A stretch of DNA of 35,004 nt from Brevundimonas sp. (GCF_018608325.1 NZ_JABAZW010000044.1:18351-53354), one strand, 5' to 3'. Positions 10,920-18,667 are shown, numbered from the stretch's first letter. Notes: generated from the sequence alone by a model not told the origin. Made by a program: numbers and translations.

Positions 10920-13460
10920 TTAAGGAAGAGTGAGCGCGGGGGCAGGGAGCGCACCCGCCGCCTGGGCGTCGCTGTTGCGCTGCATGGCGATATTGATGCC
11001 TTCCAGAAGCCGCTCCAGAACGACGGGCTTGGGGATGTGGCCGTTGGCGCCCGCGTCCGCGCCCTGTCTCTGGGATTCCATATCGGCGTTGGCCGACAGC
11101 ATGATGATGGTCGCGGCCTGTCTGGCGGTCTCATGTTCAAAGGCGCGGATGGCGCGTGTCGCGTCCAGTCCGCTGAGAACCGGCATCTGCATGTCCATCA
11201 GGATCACGTCGAACTCAGTCTCGCGAACGGCGTTCACAGCCTGTCGTCCGTCGACGGCGTAGTGCAGCTCCATATTCTCGTCGTCCAGCAGCAGGCCCAG
11301 AATGGTGCGGTTCGACGCGTTGTCGTCAACAACAAGTATCTTGAGCGATTGCATGGGTTCCAGTTCCGGTTCTGCGACGGGATTGACGGTGTCGGGGGGC
11401 AGGGCGCGCGGCAACTCGATCTCGAACCAGAAGCGCGACCCTGCGCCGGGGGCGCTGTCGCAATCCAGTTCGCCGCCCATCAGTTCGACCAGTTGGCGAC
11501 AGATGGACAGGCCCAGGCCGGTGCCGCCGAAACGACGCGTGATTGTACCATCTGCTTGTTGAAAACGCTCGAAAATCTTCGCCTTATGTTCTGCGTCGAA
11601 ACCGACGCCGGTATCGGTGACGGTGAACAGGACGCGATCGCCCCCGGTCGCCTGGGCGGACAGGCTGACCTTGCCTTCATCCGTGAATTTGAGCGCATTG
11701 CTGACCAGATTGTTCAGCACCTGACTGAGGCGGACCTGATCGCCAATAGCCCAGCGCGAGACGTCTGCATCCGCCTGGGCCTCGATGGCGACGCCCTTTG
11801 CCGCCGCCTTCTGTGACCAGAGGGCCTGGATGTCCGTTACCGTCTCGCCCAGATCGAAGGGCAGGGGTTCGATTTCGATTTGACCAGCCTCCATTTTGGC
11901 GCTGTCAAGAATATCCGACAAAAGGCGCTCCAGGGTGGTGCTCGACGAGCCGATGATGCGGACCATATGGGCCGCTTCGTCAGTCAGGTCAGCCTTGCTG
12001 AGCGCATCGGCCATCGCGACCACGCCGTTCAGGGGCGTGCGGATTTCATGGCTCATATTGGTGAAGAAGGCGGCCTGGGCTTCATGGGCCTTGCGTTCAC
12101 GACGGTTGGCGGCGGCCAGCTTTCTGGAAAGCCGGGTCTGTTTCCAGAACATGACGGCTATGCCGACGCCGACAATGGCCAGTATGGCGACCAGCCAGCG
12201 CTGGGCGTTGATCACCTGAAGCTTGAGCTTGTTCTGGGTGGTGGCGGCCTGAAGCTGTTCATCGATGCCGACGACGATCTGTTCAGTCGCGGAAGCGGCG
12301 GATTTCGTGGCCCTGGCAAAGCGGTCCAGATGATATTGACGCAGCGCCGGAACACCCCGCGCATAGTCGCCTTCAGCAATCATCAGTTCGGCCTCTGATC
12401 GCCTGACGGCTGGCGTGCGCGTCATCTGACCCAATGCGATGCGTCGGTTGATTTCGGCCACGTCGCGTTTGGCCAGGGCGACCTGACCTGTGCGCGCATA
12501 TCCCGTAGCGCGGATCGGCAACATCACGACGACCGTCGATCTGGGTGCATTCAGGTCCGGCCCGAACGGCGCCAGACATTTCAGGGCCGCCGGCCAATCC
12601 TCGCGCGCGACGGCCGCATAGCCGCACAATGACCCTGCATAGGCCGCAGCCTCAGGCGTATTCGTCTTTCTGGCCAGGCGCGCATAGGCCTCGACCAGCA
12701 CCAGCGCATCCTCATGCCGGGCGAGAAAACCCAGCGACTGGGCCAGATTATAGAGACTGTCATAACCGGGATTGGGATAGGTCGAAGCCGCCATATAGGT
12801 TTCAGCCTGATCGATGGCGCGCAGATAGCCGGGCACATCGTCAATCATCATGTGGGCGAGGGACACCGTGGTCCAGACGGAGGCGCCGATGCTGCCGACC
12901 GCCGCCTGATCCGCAGGGATCATCGGTGCAACGCGGGCCAACAGGCGCATGGCGTCGGCGATGCGTTGTTCATCGATCAACATGCGGGCGACCACGCTTT
13001 CGGCCACAGCCTTGGCCAGCCAGTCCGTCTGAGCGTCGGCGAAGGCCTGCATTTCCTCCAGCGTCACCGCATCATCGCGCAGATATTTTATATGTAAGGA
13101 ATTCGCTTTTGAAACAGCCAGATACGATGTGTTCTTCTGACGGTCTGCGGATCGGTGCAGTGCGGCGTTCCAGCGTTCGGCGGCGACGTAGTCGTCCTGA
13201 TTGATCAGGACCCAGGTGACGTGCTGCAGACGGCTGAGGCCTTCCGCATCATTGCGCTCGGCGGCGGCGCGCCCAAAGGCTTCGAGATCCTCAAACGAGG
13301 TGTACATAGCCCGACGTTCAACCCGTTGAGCGTGGACGACGACGGGGTTGCTCGCAACGGTTTTCGACGTATCTGACGCCGCCAGGCCTTGGGCTGAGAC
13401 TGCGGAGCAGCCGAAAACCAGAAACAGGAACGCCGGAAAGATCGCGAAACGAGCAGCCAT
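10920..13460 (-). CDS. Hybrid sensor histidine kinase/response regulator with periplasmic helical-repeat sensor
   Basis: The start chosen is ATG 13460, preceded by GGGAGAA, and gives 846 residues. A longer in-frame start at 13505 adds 15 residues ahead of a clear signal sequence (AIFPAFLFLVFG, perhaps a lipobox VFGC). About 35-410 is a periplasmic alpha-helical region rich in paired helices resembling tetratricopeptide repeats. One membrane helix follows at about 421-439 (WLVAILAIVGVGIAVMFW). The cytosolic core has a HisKA box with His471 in MSHEIRTPLNG, then the ATPase N box around Asn588 (LVSNALKF), the G boxes DTGVGFD and GGTGLGLSI, and a C-terminal receiver with phosphoacceptor Asp756 in ILMDMQMP. 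The phosphate probably passes on to an unlinked Hpt protein. The signal sensed is unknown. It heads a likely operon with the O-antigen ligase and parE. Confidence 0.9.
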   Translation of the reverse strand: MAARFAIFPAFLFLVFGCSAVSAQGLAASDTSKTVASNPVVVHAQRVERRAMYTSFEDLEAFGRAAAERNDAEGLSRLQHVTWVLINQDDYVAAERWNAALHRSADRQKNTSYLAVSKANSLHIKYLRDDAVTLEEMQAFADAQTDWLAKAVAESVVARMLIDEQRIADAMRLLARVAPMIPADQAAVGSIGASVWTTVSLAHMMIDDVPGYLRAIDQAETYMAASTYPNPGYDSLYNLAQSLGFLARHEDALVLVEAYARLARKTNTPEAAAYAGSLCGYAAVAREDWPAALKCLAPFGPDLNAPRSTVVVMLPIRATGYARTGQVALAKRDVAEINRRIALGQMTRTPAVRRSEAELMIAEGDYARGVPALRQYHLDRFARATKSAASATEQIVVGIDEQLQAATTQNKLKLQVINAQRWLVAILAIVGVGIAVMFWKQTRLSRKLAAANRRERKAHEAQAAFFTNMSHEIRTPLNGVVAMADALSKADLTDEAAHMVRIIGSSSTTLERLLSDILDSAKMEAGQIEIEPLPFDLGETVTDIQALWSQKAAAKGVAIEAQADADVSRWAIGDQVRLSQVLNNLVSNALKFTDEGKVSLSAQATGGDRVLFTVTDTGVGFDAEHKAKIFERFQQADGTITRRFGGTGLGLSICRQLVELMGGELDCDSAPGAGSRFWFEIELPRALPPDTVNPVAEPELEPMQSLKILVVDDNASNRTILGLLLDDENMELHYAVDGRQAVNAVRETEFDVILMDMQMPVLSGLDATRAIRAFEHETARQAATIIMLSANADMESQRQGADAGANGHIPKPVVLERLLEGINIAMQRNSDAQAAGALPAPALTLP

Positions 13461-13828
13461 TATCTTCTCCCGATCACGCATCTGTAGCCCGCAAACATAA
13501 CTCAAAGCTTAGCTGGCTTTTTGGGAGCGCTGCGAACGAGGCGTATCGGGGCTCTGTGTCCACCTAAGGGAAACGCGCCACGCATGGCGGAAATCGCTGA
13601 TGGATAGCTGCGCAGCGGTATTAGGAATTCCAGTACCGGGGAGTTCTGCAACACTATCGAACTGGCTCAATCTTCGCATAATATATCTTAGGCGATAATT
13701 GTTTCAGGATTGATTTCCACCCTCGGCTCATAATTGCTGTCCGAAGGGCAAGTGTCGGCGGCTGCTAGTTTTACTAGTCTTGCTGATCATCGCGCAACCA
13801 TCGTGCTTTTGACCCAACTCTCGATCTT
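13461..13828. other. Intergenic region, 368 bases, without a supported gene
   Basis: This gap lies between the start of the histidine kinase and the stop of the FMN reductase, both minus strand, so it should contain the kinase promoter. The ribosome-binding site GGGAGAA lies directly before the kinase ATG. A markedly AT-rich stretch at about 13670-13710 contains a TATATT on the minus strand (13680-13685) that could be a -10 element. No good -35 is evident, and the distance to the gene is long. The plus-strand open frame starting at 13734 is a shadow of the reductase. I see no convincing small RNA or repeat. Confidence 0.4.
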
Positions 13829-14386
13829 TCACCGCGATGTGGAGCGACAGTGCTCGGCAAATCCGGTGATGAACCGGCGCAGACGACGGTGTGCGTTCTC
13901 GTCGATCAACTGCCCCTCAGCATCAAAGGCTGACCCTGCGTGCGGGATTTGCAGTCGCGCGCCGAACCAGGGCGCGGCGCCCAGAGTGCGCAGGACGGGG
14001 AGCCAGGCGGCTTGGCTCATCAGGGTGCCAAACGGTCCGGGCGATGCGCCGAGCACAGCGATGGGCCGTCCGCCGAAGACGCGTTCGATGTCTGAGGCTG
14101 GGCGGCTGAGCCAGTCGATGGCGTTCTTGAACACGCCGGGAATGCCGTTGTTATACTCAGGCGTGAACAGCAGCAGGCCGTCACTGTCAGCGATCAAATT
14201 CTTCAGCGCCACCACGGCCTTGGGCAGACCCTGATCCCGCTCGACATCGCCGTCATAGAGCGGAATACCCCGGATCGAGCCCTCAATCAGTTCCACCCCG
14301 TCTGGCGTCAAGCCCTGCGCGGCACGCAGCAGAGCCGTGTTGTAGGAGGCCGCCCGCAGGCTGCCCGATAGTCCGACCAGACGCAT
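13829..14386 (-). CDS. NADPH-dependent FMN reductase
   Basis: This is a flavodoxin-fold quinone/azo/chromate-reductase-like enzyme of 185 residues from ATG 14386. The FMN phosphate loop is GLSGSLRAASYNTALLR near the N-terminus. The second flavin-contacting motif TPEYNNGIPGVFKNAIDWL (about 77-95) and the strand PIAVLGASPGPFGT are intact. These enzymes use NAD(P)H to reduce quinones, chromate or similar electrophiles in the cytosol. The ATG overlaps the lysR stop (TGATG), so translation is coupled to that regulator. Pirins are encoded divergently, so a quinone or aromatic stress response is a plausible shared theme, by inference only. Confidence 0.9.
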   Translation of the reverse strand: MRLVGLSGSLRAASYNTALLRAAQGLTPDGVELIEGSIRGIPLYDGDVERDQGLPKAVVALKNLIADSDGLLLFTPEYNNGIPGVFKNAIDWLSRPASDIERVFGGRPIAVLGASPGPFGTLMSQAAWLPVLRTLGAAPWFGARLQIPHAGSAFDAEGQLIDENAHRRLRRFITGFAEHCRSTSR

Positions 14387-15333
14387 CAATGCATCCTCTT
14401 CGTATTGTCCGAAGCGCGCGGCGCTTCGTTGTTAATCTGTTGCTCGGCGCACTCTTCGACCAGGTAATCGAGCAGCAGGCGCACAGATGGAAGCAGCCCC
14501 CGGCGTGAGGGAAAGACCGCGTGGACGATCCAGAGCTTGGGTCGCCAATCGGGCAAAAGGTCGATCAAACGCCCCTCCTCCAGATCGGCAGCAACCGCCA
14601 CAGTCGGCAGCAGGACCACGCCCAGCCCTCGAATCGCGCCTTCGTGCAGCATATAGAGATCATCCGTCACAAGGCGCGGCCGATGCCGAACCGAGGCGGT
14701 CATTCCGTCGCGGTGATGCAGTGCCCAGACGTGATCTGCACGTGCGGGGCCGAAGTCCAGACTGGGCCAGTCGGCCAGATCCGCAGGACCGGAGGGTGTC
14801 GCAAACCGCGCCATCAGATCGGGCGCGGCGACCAGACGGTGCACGCTCTCGTCCAGTTTGCGCATGACCAGATCGGTTTCCTCCAGTGGTGGTTCGCGCA
14901 CGCGGATGGCCAGATCGAAGCCCTCGCCTATCACGTCAACCCGACGGCTGGCGCTGTGCAGGTGCACCTCGACCTCGGGGTACAGCGCCATGAAACGGGC
15001 GATCAGTCCGCCCATCTGATAGGTCAGAAGACCCGGCGTGCAGGCCACCCGGATGACGCCGCGTGGCTGGGCCGTGACATTGTCGATCACAGCTTGGGCC
15101 GCCTCGGCCTCGACCAGCATGGCCAGACAATGCTGGTAATAGGCCTGACCGATCTCGGTGACGGAGAACCTGCGCGACGAGCGATGGATCAGCCGTGCGC
15201 CCAACTGGTCCTCGAGCCCGGCGATGCGTCGACTGAGCTTGGATTTCTGCATTCCCAGCGCACGGGCGGCGGGCGCAAACCCGTCGTGGTCCACCACCTG
15301 CACGAAGTAATAGAGGTCATTAAGGTCTCGCAT
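14386..15333 (-). CDS. LysR-family transcriptional regulator
   Basis: The product is 315 residues. The N-terminal winged helix-turn-helix (about 1-60) includes DHDGFAPAARALGMQKSKLSRRIAGLEDQLGARL. A two-lobed effector-binding domain follows, with GVIRVACTPGLL beginning the first lobe. The sequence resembles the AaeR/YhjC-like LysR group that often sits beside pirin and quinone-reductase genes. The gene is divergent from the pirin cluster and is followed by an FMN reductase with a one-base overlap. No Shine-Dalgarno sequence precedes the ATG. Instead a perfect 16-base dyad lies 1 base upstream of it. Autoregulation and control of the divergent pirin genes are the expected roles. Confidence 0.92.
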   Translation of the reverse strand: MRDLNDLYYFVQVVDHDGFAPAARALGMQKSKLSRRIAGLEDQLGARLIHRSSRRFSVTEIGQAYYQHCLAMLVEAEAAQAVIDNVTAQPRGVIRVACTPGLLTYQMGGLIARFMALYPEVEVHLHSASRRVDVIGEGFDLAIRVREPPLEETDLVMRKLDESVHRLVAAPDLMARFATPSGPADLADWPSLDFGPARADHVWALHHRDGMTASVRHRPRLVTDDLYMLHEGAIRGLGVVLLPTVAVAADLEEGRLIDLLPDWRPKLWIVHAVFPSRRGLLPSVRLLLDYLVEECAEQQINNEAPRASDNTKRMH

Positions 15334-15334
15334 C

Positions 15335-15350
15335 GTTCTATTGATAGAAC
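15335..15350. promoter_or_regulatory. Perfect dyad with T-N11-A core, candidate LysR operator
   Basis: GTTCTATTGATAGAAC is a perfect inverted repeat (6-base arms, 4-base centre) with the T-N11-A spacing typical of LysR-family recognition sites. It begins 1 base beyond the lysR start codon and about 100 bases before the pirin start. Occupancy would cover the lysR start region, consistent with autorepression, and could activate the divergent pirin promoter. Binding is inferred. Confidence 0.65.
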
Positions 15351-15410
15351 GCAGCGGCGTGATTTCGCAATCTCCCCCTATCGGCGTTCCCGGATCATAT
15401 GGGTGTCAAC

Positions 15411-15432
15411 GCGGTCGGCAGGGTCCGACCGC
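15411..15432 (+). promoter_or_regulatory. Leader hairpin directly before the pirin ribosome-binding site
   Basis: GCGGTCGG (15411-15418) and CCGACCGC (15425-15432) form a perfect 8-bp GC-rich stem with loop CAGGGT. It ends four bases before the ribosome-binding site GAAGGAGA (from about 15437). It could modulate access to the site or stabilise the mRNA. No T-run follows, so it is not an obvious terminator. Confidence 0.4.
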
Positions 15433-15450
15433 CTCCGAAGGAGACAAGTC

Positions 15451-16320
15451 ATGAAGAAGATTCTGGGACGTTACGGCAATGCTCGCGGCCACTAGGTCGG
15501 CGACGGCTTCCCTGTGCGGTCGCTGTTTTCCTATGACAGTGTTGGCAAGCAAGTCAGCCCCTTCCTGCTGCTCGACTATGCCGGTCCCCACAATTTCGAG
15601 CCGACCGACAAACGGCGCGGCGTGGGTCAACATCCCCATCGCGGCTTCGAGACGGTCACCATCGTCTATGACGGCGAGGTCGAGCATCGCGACTCTACCG
15701 GTCAGGGCGGCATCATCGGCCCCGGCGACGTACAGTGGATGACGGCGGGCGGCGGCATACTGCATGAAGAGTTCCATTCGCCCGCCTTTGCGCGGACGGG
15801 CGGCCCCTTCCGCATGGTGCAACTGTGGGTCAATCTTCCGGCCAAGGACAAGATGACCCGTCCGGGCTATCAGTCGATCCTGAACGCCGACATTCCGACC
15901 GTTCCCCTGCCCGGCAATACGGGCACGGCGCGGATCATTGCCGGTGCAATGGATGCCTCGAACGGACCGGCCAGCACATTCACGCCCATCAACGTATGGG
16001 ACGTGCGGCTGAACCGGGACACAGAGACGACGCTGAACCTGCCGGAAGGCCACACGTCCATCGTGGTCGTCCTGTCGGGACACGTCACGGTGAATGGCGA
16101 CCAGCCTGCTGGCGCTGCCGAGGCTCTGTTGCTGGACCGCCAGGGTGACAGCGTCACTCTGCATGCCGATGCGGATGCCGTGCTGCTGGTCCTGACCGGC
16201 GAGCCGATCGACGAGCCCATCGTCGGCTATGGCCCGTTCGTGATGAACAGCGAGGACGAAATCCGTCAGGCTGTGACGGACTTCAACACCGGCCGCTTCG
16301 GCAACATACCCGCCGCCTGA
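15451..16320 (+). pseudogene. Pirin-family protein, interrupted by an in-frame amber codon at residue 15
   Basis: Pirins are iron-binding bicupin proteins, some with quercetin 2,3-dioxygenase activity. The strong ribosome-binding site GAAGGAGA precedes ATG 15451, and the frame reads MKKILGRYGNARGH, then TAG (15493-15495), then VGDGFPVRSLFSYDSVGKQ. Family members have a tryptophan in this H-W-V-G-D-G-F-P context, so TGG appears to have become TAG. The remaining frame is intact to 16320 and would give 289 residues. Metal ligands His61, His63 (QHPHRGF), His105 and Glu107 (LHEEF) are preserved. Reinitiation at GTG 15514 could give 268 residues, but no ribosome-binding site is seen there and the first strand would be lost. 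A sequencing error, a recent nonsense mutation and suppression are all possible. Confidence 0.85.
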
Positions 16321-16336
16321 TCCCACGACACCATAA

Positions 16337-16358
16337 GGCCCGGTCTTCGGACCGGGCC
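16337..16358. terminator. Very stable UUCG-tetraloop hairpin after the first pirin
   Basis: GGCCCGGTC (16337-16345) and GACCGGGCC (16350-16358) pair perfectly around a TTCG loop closed by C-G, the exceptionally stable cUUCGg form. It lies 17 bases after the pirin stop and 62 bases before the next start. The following sequence is C-rich, not T-rich, so it may act as a weak terminator or as a 3'-end stabiliser. A second small perfect palindrome, CGGACA-TT-TGTCCG, lies at 16376-16389. Confidence 0.55.
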
Positions 16359-16420
16359 GCAACCCCCGCCCCGAACGGACATTTGTCCGAGCGCGGCCCT
16401 CTGTCTGAAAGGAACGCCTC

Positions 16421-17059
16421 ATGACTAGCGAACCGATCCGCGATCCGAAGTCGGATCACCTACTGACACCCGAGAATGCGGCCTTCATCATCATTGATTA
16501 TCAACCGGTGCAGGTGAATTCGATTGCCTCGATGGACCGTCAATTGCTGGTCAACAACATCGTTGGCACGGCCAAGGCCGCTGTCACTTATGGCCTGCCG
16601 ATCGTCCACTCGACAGTCAATGTGAAGACCGGGCTTAACAAGCCGCCGATCCCGCAACTGCGCAAGGTTTTGGCCGATTATCCGACCTATGACCGAACCA
16701 CGATCAACTCGTGGGAAGATGTGGAATTCCGCAAGGCTGTCGAGGCCACCGGCCGTAAAAAGCTGATCATGACAGCCCTGTGGACCGAGGCCTGCCTGAC
16801 CTTCCCTGCACTGGACGCCTTGCGCGACGGTTATGAGGTTTATGTCGTCGCTGACGCCGTCGGCGGCACATCGAGCGTCGCCCACGAGATGGGTCTGCGT
16901 CGCATTGAACAGGCTGGTGGAAAGATGATCTCCGTGCCGCAACTCTTCTGCGAGTTGCAGCGCGACTGGAGCCGCGCGGAGACTGCGCCTGCCTTTATGA
17001 ACCTGTTCATCGAGACGGGCGGCACTGCCGGCATTCAGTTCTCCTACGACCGCGAGTAG
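16421..17059 (+). CDS. Isochorismatase-like (YcaC-type) cysteine hydrolase
   Basis: The product is 212 residues with the Rossmann-like isochorismatase hydrolase fold. The catalytic Asp26 is in FIIIDYQPVQ. The nucleophile Cys125 is in TALWTEACLTFPALDAL, which aligns with the active-site cysteine of E. coli YcaC. The basic member of the triad is probably near YDRTTINSWED. The downstream strand YEVYVVADAVGGTSS is also typical. The reaction is probably hydrolysis of an amide or related bond, but the substrate is unknown, and the family name does not imply isochorismate. A ribosome-binding site GAAAGGAA lies before ATG 16421. It sits between two pirin genes, a recurrent arrangement in proteobacteria. 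Confidence 0.88.
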   Translation: MTSEPIRDPKSDHLLTPENAAFIIIDYQPVQVNSIASMDRQLLVNNIVGTAKAAVTYGLPIVHSTVNVKTGLNKPPIPQLRKVLADYPTYDRTTINSWEDVEFRKAVEATGRKKLIMTALWTEACLTFPALDALRDGYEVYVVADAVGGTSSVAHEMGLRRIEQAGGKMISVPQLFCELQRDWSRAETAPAFMNLFIETGGTAGIQFSYDRE

Positions 17060-17066
17060 CCACTCT

Positions 17067-17096
17067 CCGCCTCTCGGCTGTCTGGCCGGGAGGCGG
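17067..17096 (+). terminator. 12-bp hairpin followed by a T-rich tail after the isochorismatase-like gene
   Basis: CCGCCTCTCGGC (17067-17078) and GCCGGGAGGCGG (17085-17096) pair over 12 positions with one U-G wobble and loop TGTCTG. The tail TCTCTCGTTTC follows. This fits an intrinsic terminator or attenuator placed 7 bases after the stop and 34 bases before the second pirin. The second pirin may therefore be transcribed by partial read-through or its own promoter. Confidence 0.6.
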
Positions 17097-17130
17097 TCTC
17101 TCGTTTCATCCCTAACTCAAAGGCTTCCAG

Positions 17131-18027
17131 ATGATTGAAATGATGATCGACCAGCGCCGCAAGGACCTCGGCGGATTCGAAGTGGGTCGTGTCCTGCCCC
17201 ATGCCCGACGCCGCATGGTTGGTCCGTTCGCCTTCTTTGACCATATGGGGCCGGTCGACCTGCCCGCAGGCATCCCAAAGACCGTGGATGTGCGCCCGCA
17301 CCCGCACATCGGCATCTCGACCCTGAGCTATCTGTTCTCGGGCGAGATCACCCACCGCGACAGTCTGGGTGTGCAGCAGGACATCCGACCGGCCGAGGTC
17401 AACTGGATGACGGCGGGCAGCGGCGTGACCCACTCGGAACGCTTTGAACACGCCCGGCGTGAGGGCGCCCATCTGGAGGGTATTCAGGCCTGGGTCGCCC
17501 TGCCCAACGGCCAGGAAGAAATCGATCCCTCGTTCCAGCATGTCACCACTGCCGAGTTGCCGACCTGGCAGGAAGGTGGCGTCAAGGGGCGTCTGGCGGC
17601 GGGTGAAACAATGGGCATGAAGGTGGGGATCAACACCTTCTCGCCCCTGCACTATCTGCATCTGGAACTGGAGCCGGGCGCCCAATTTCAGACCCCGACC
17701 GACCATTCCGAGAGCGCCGTCTATGTCGTCTCGGGCCTGATCGAGATGGACGATGGCCGCCCCGTCGGTCACGGCCAGATGGCCGTTCTGGAAAGGAAAA
17801 CCACCTCGAATATCCGTGCTCTTCAAGCCTCGACCGTGATGGTGCTGGGTGGCGAACCGGTGGGCGAACGCTTCATTGACTGGAACTTTGTGTCCTCATC
17901 CAAGGAACGCATCGAACAGGCCAAGGCCGATTGGCGCGCTGGACGGATGAAGCTGCCAGACATGGACGATCAGGAGTTCATTCCCCTGCCGCCTGATCCT
18001 GCTACACCCGCCAATCCCATGTCCTGA
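17131..18027 (+). CDS. Pirin-family protein (bicupin, possible quercetinase)
   Basis: The product is 298 residues with two cupin domains. All four metal ligands of the N-terminal cupin are visible at His57, His59 (RPHPHIG), His101 and Glu103 (VTHSERFE), the same numbers as in human pirin by my recall. The C-terminal cupin includes the LHYLHLELEPG strand and the SAVYVVSGLIEMDDG strand. The molecular role may be redox sensing or flavonoid dioxygenation; neither can be chosen from sequence. It begins at ATG 17131, with other in-frame ATGs at codons 4 and 5. Unlike the first pirin it is intact, and could cover for that gene's loss. Confidence 0.9.
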   Translation: MIEMMIDQRRKDLGGFEVGRVLPHARRRMVGPFAFFDHMGPVDLPAGIPKTVDVRPHPHIGISTLSYLFSGEITHRDSLGVQQDIRPAEVNWMTAGSGVTHSERFEHARREGAHLEGIQAWVALPNGQEEIDPSFQHVTTAELPTWQEGGVKGRLAAGETMGMKVGINTFSPLHYLHLELEPGAQFQTPTDHSESAVYVVSGLIEMDDGRPVGHGQMAVLERKTTSNIRALQASTVMVLGGEPVGERFIDWNFVSSSKERIEQAKADWRAGRMKLPDMDDQEFIPLPPDPATPANPMS

Positions 18028-18247
18028 CTAGAGTTTCGATTAGATCAGATGTGTTTCTGGTTGGTGAGCGTCTGGTGCGTGTCCAAGGCATTTGTCCGGC
18101 ATATAGCCCGCCGCGAAACGGACCTCGGTCTACTGTAGAAAGAACGTGCTGAGGCCCTGGTCGCCGCCGCGACTGCCATACTGGCCACGTATAACGCGTG
18201 TGGACGTTGAATTATTGATGATGCATCCCGATTCGTAACCGCCGCCT
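18028..18247. other. Intergenic region of 220 bases between convergent pirin and TonB-C-like genes
   Basis: The stretch is less GC-rich than its surroundings and carries no supported gene. A minus-strand frame of 68 codons overlaps it (18045-18251), but it has low-complexity Ala/Arg/Ser composition and no recognisable family. The base composition and broken frames could reflect decayed sequence, yet I cannot match it to a known insertion element. No clear terminator hairpin was found for either neighbour. Confidence 0.35.
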
Positions 18248-18667
18248 TCAATCGAGTGAGATATGCAGCGGCTGGCGCATCTCGGGTGGCGGCGCGTTCG
18301 TGAGGATGCGTCCGATTAGGGCTTCACGCATGAGGGGCGTGGCTGCGGCATCCTTTTGCGATGAGATGTCTAGGCGCGATAGGCGGCCTTCGGGGTTGAT
18401 CCAGATTTTCACGATCAGGGGTTCGTCCGGCGACGCCTCTCGCGCACCGATGTAGGCGCGTGCGGCAGTGGCAGGCTGATCATCCGTCTCTAGCCATGTC
18501 GAGACCGTTTCTGCGACGGTTTCGGCATAGGCGACCCAGGCTGCGGGAGCCTGGGACGGCGCGACCATTCCCTCGACCTGAGCGGTCGAGGGGGCAGCCA
18601 TCGCCGAGGCGCCGCTGGCCAGTCCCAGGGCGGCGATCAGCCGTGACGCCAGCGACTTGCGGTTCAT
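18248..18667 (-). CDS. Small exported protein with TonB C-terminal-like domain
   Basis: The product is 139 residues. An N-terminal signal peptide (about 1-24, LIAALGLASGASAMAAPS) is followed by a region matching the TonB C-terminal pattern. It has paired helices (YAETVAETVSTWLE), the strand LIVKIWINPEGRLSRLDI with a following short helix, and a last strand ending MRQPLHISLD. Classical TonB carries a proline-rich spacer and a membrane anchor; this protein is short and lacks the spacer. It may be a periplasmic adaptor rather than an energy transducer. The ATG overlaps the stop of the OmpH-like gene (ATGA), so the two are translationally coupled and it is the last gene of the surface locus. Confidence 0.65.
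   Translation of the reverse strand: MNRKSLASRLIAALGLASGASAMAAPSTAQVEGMVAPSQAPAAWVAYAETVAETVSTWLETDDQPATAARAYIGAREASPDEPLIVKIWINPEGRLSRLDISSQKDAAATPLMREALIGRILTNAPPPEMRQPLHISLD

Noticed and set aside
9910-10923. A 337-codon open frame on the plus strand
   Set aside because: It is antisense to the O-antigen ligase gene, whose membrane-protein pattern and motifs are clear; the shadow product is His/Gln/Asp-rich and featureless.
13734-14234. A 166-codon plus-strand frame in and beyond the kinase-reductase gap
   Set aside because: It is mostly antisense to the FMN reductase and has no domain or ribosome-binding site.
15335-15350. SOS (LexA) box reading of the GTTC...GAAC dyad
   Set aside because: Alphaproteobacterial LexA sites are direct GTTC-N7-GTTC repeats; this is an inverted repeat next to a LysR gene, so a LysR operator fits better.
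18045-18251. Possible insertion-sequence remnant between the second pirin and the TonB-C-like gene
   Set aside because: The region is compositionally different with broken frames, but no terminal inverted repeats, target duplication or recognisable transposase motif could be seen.
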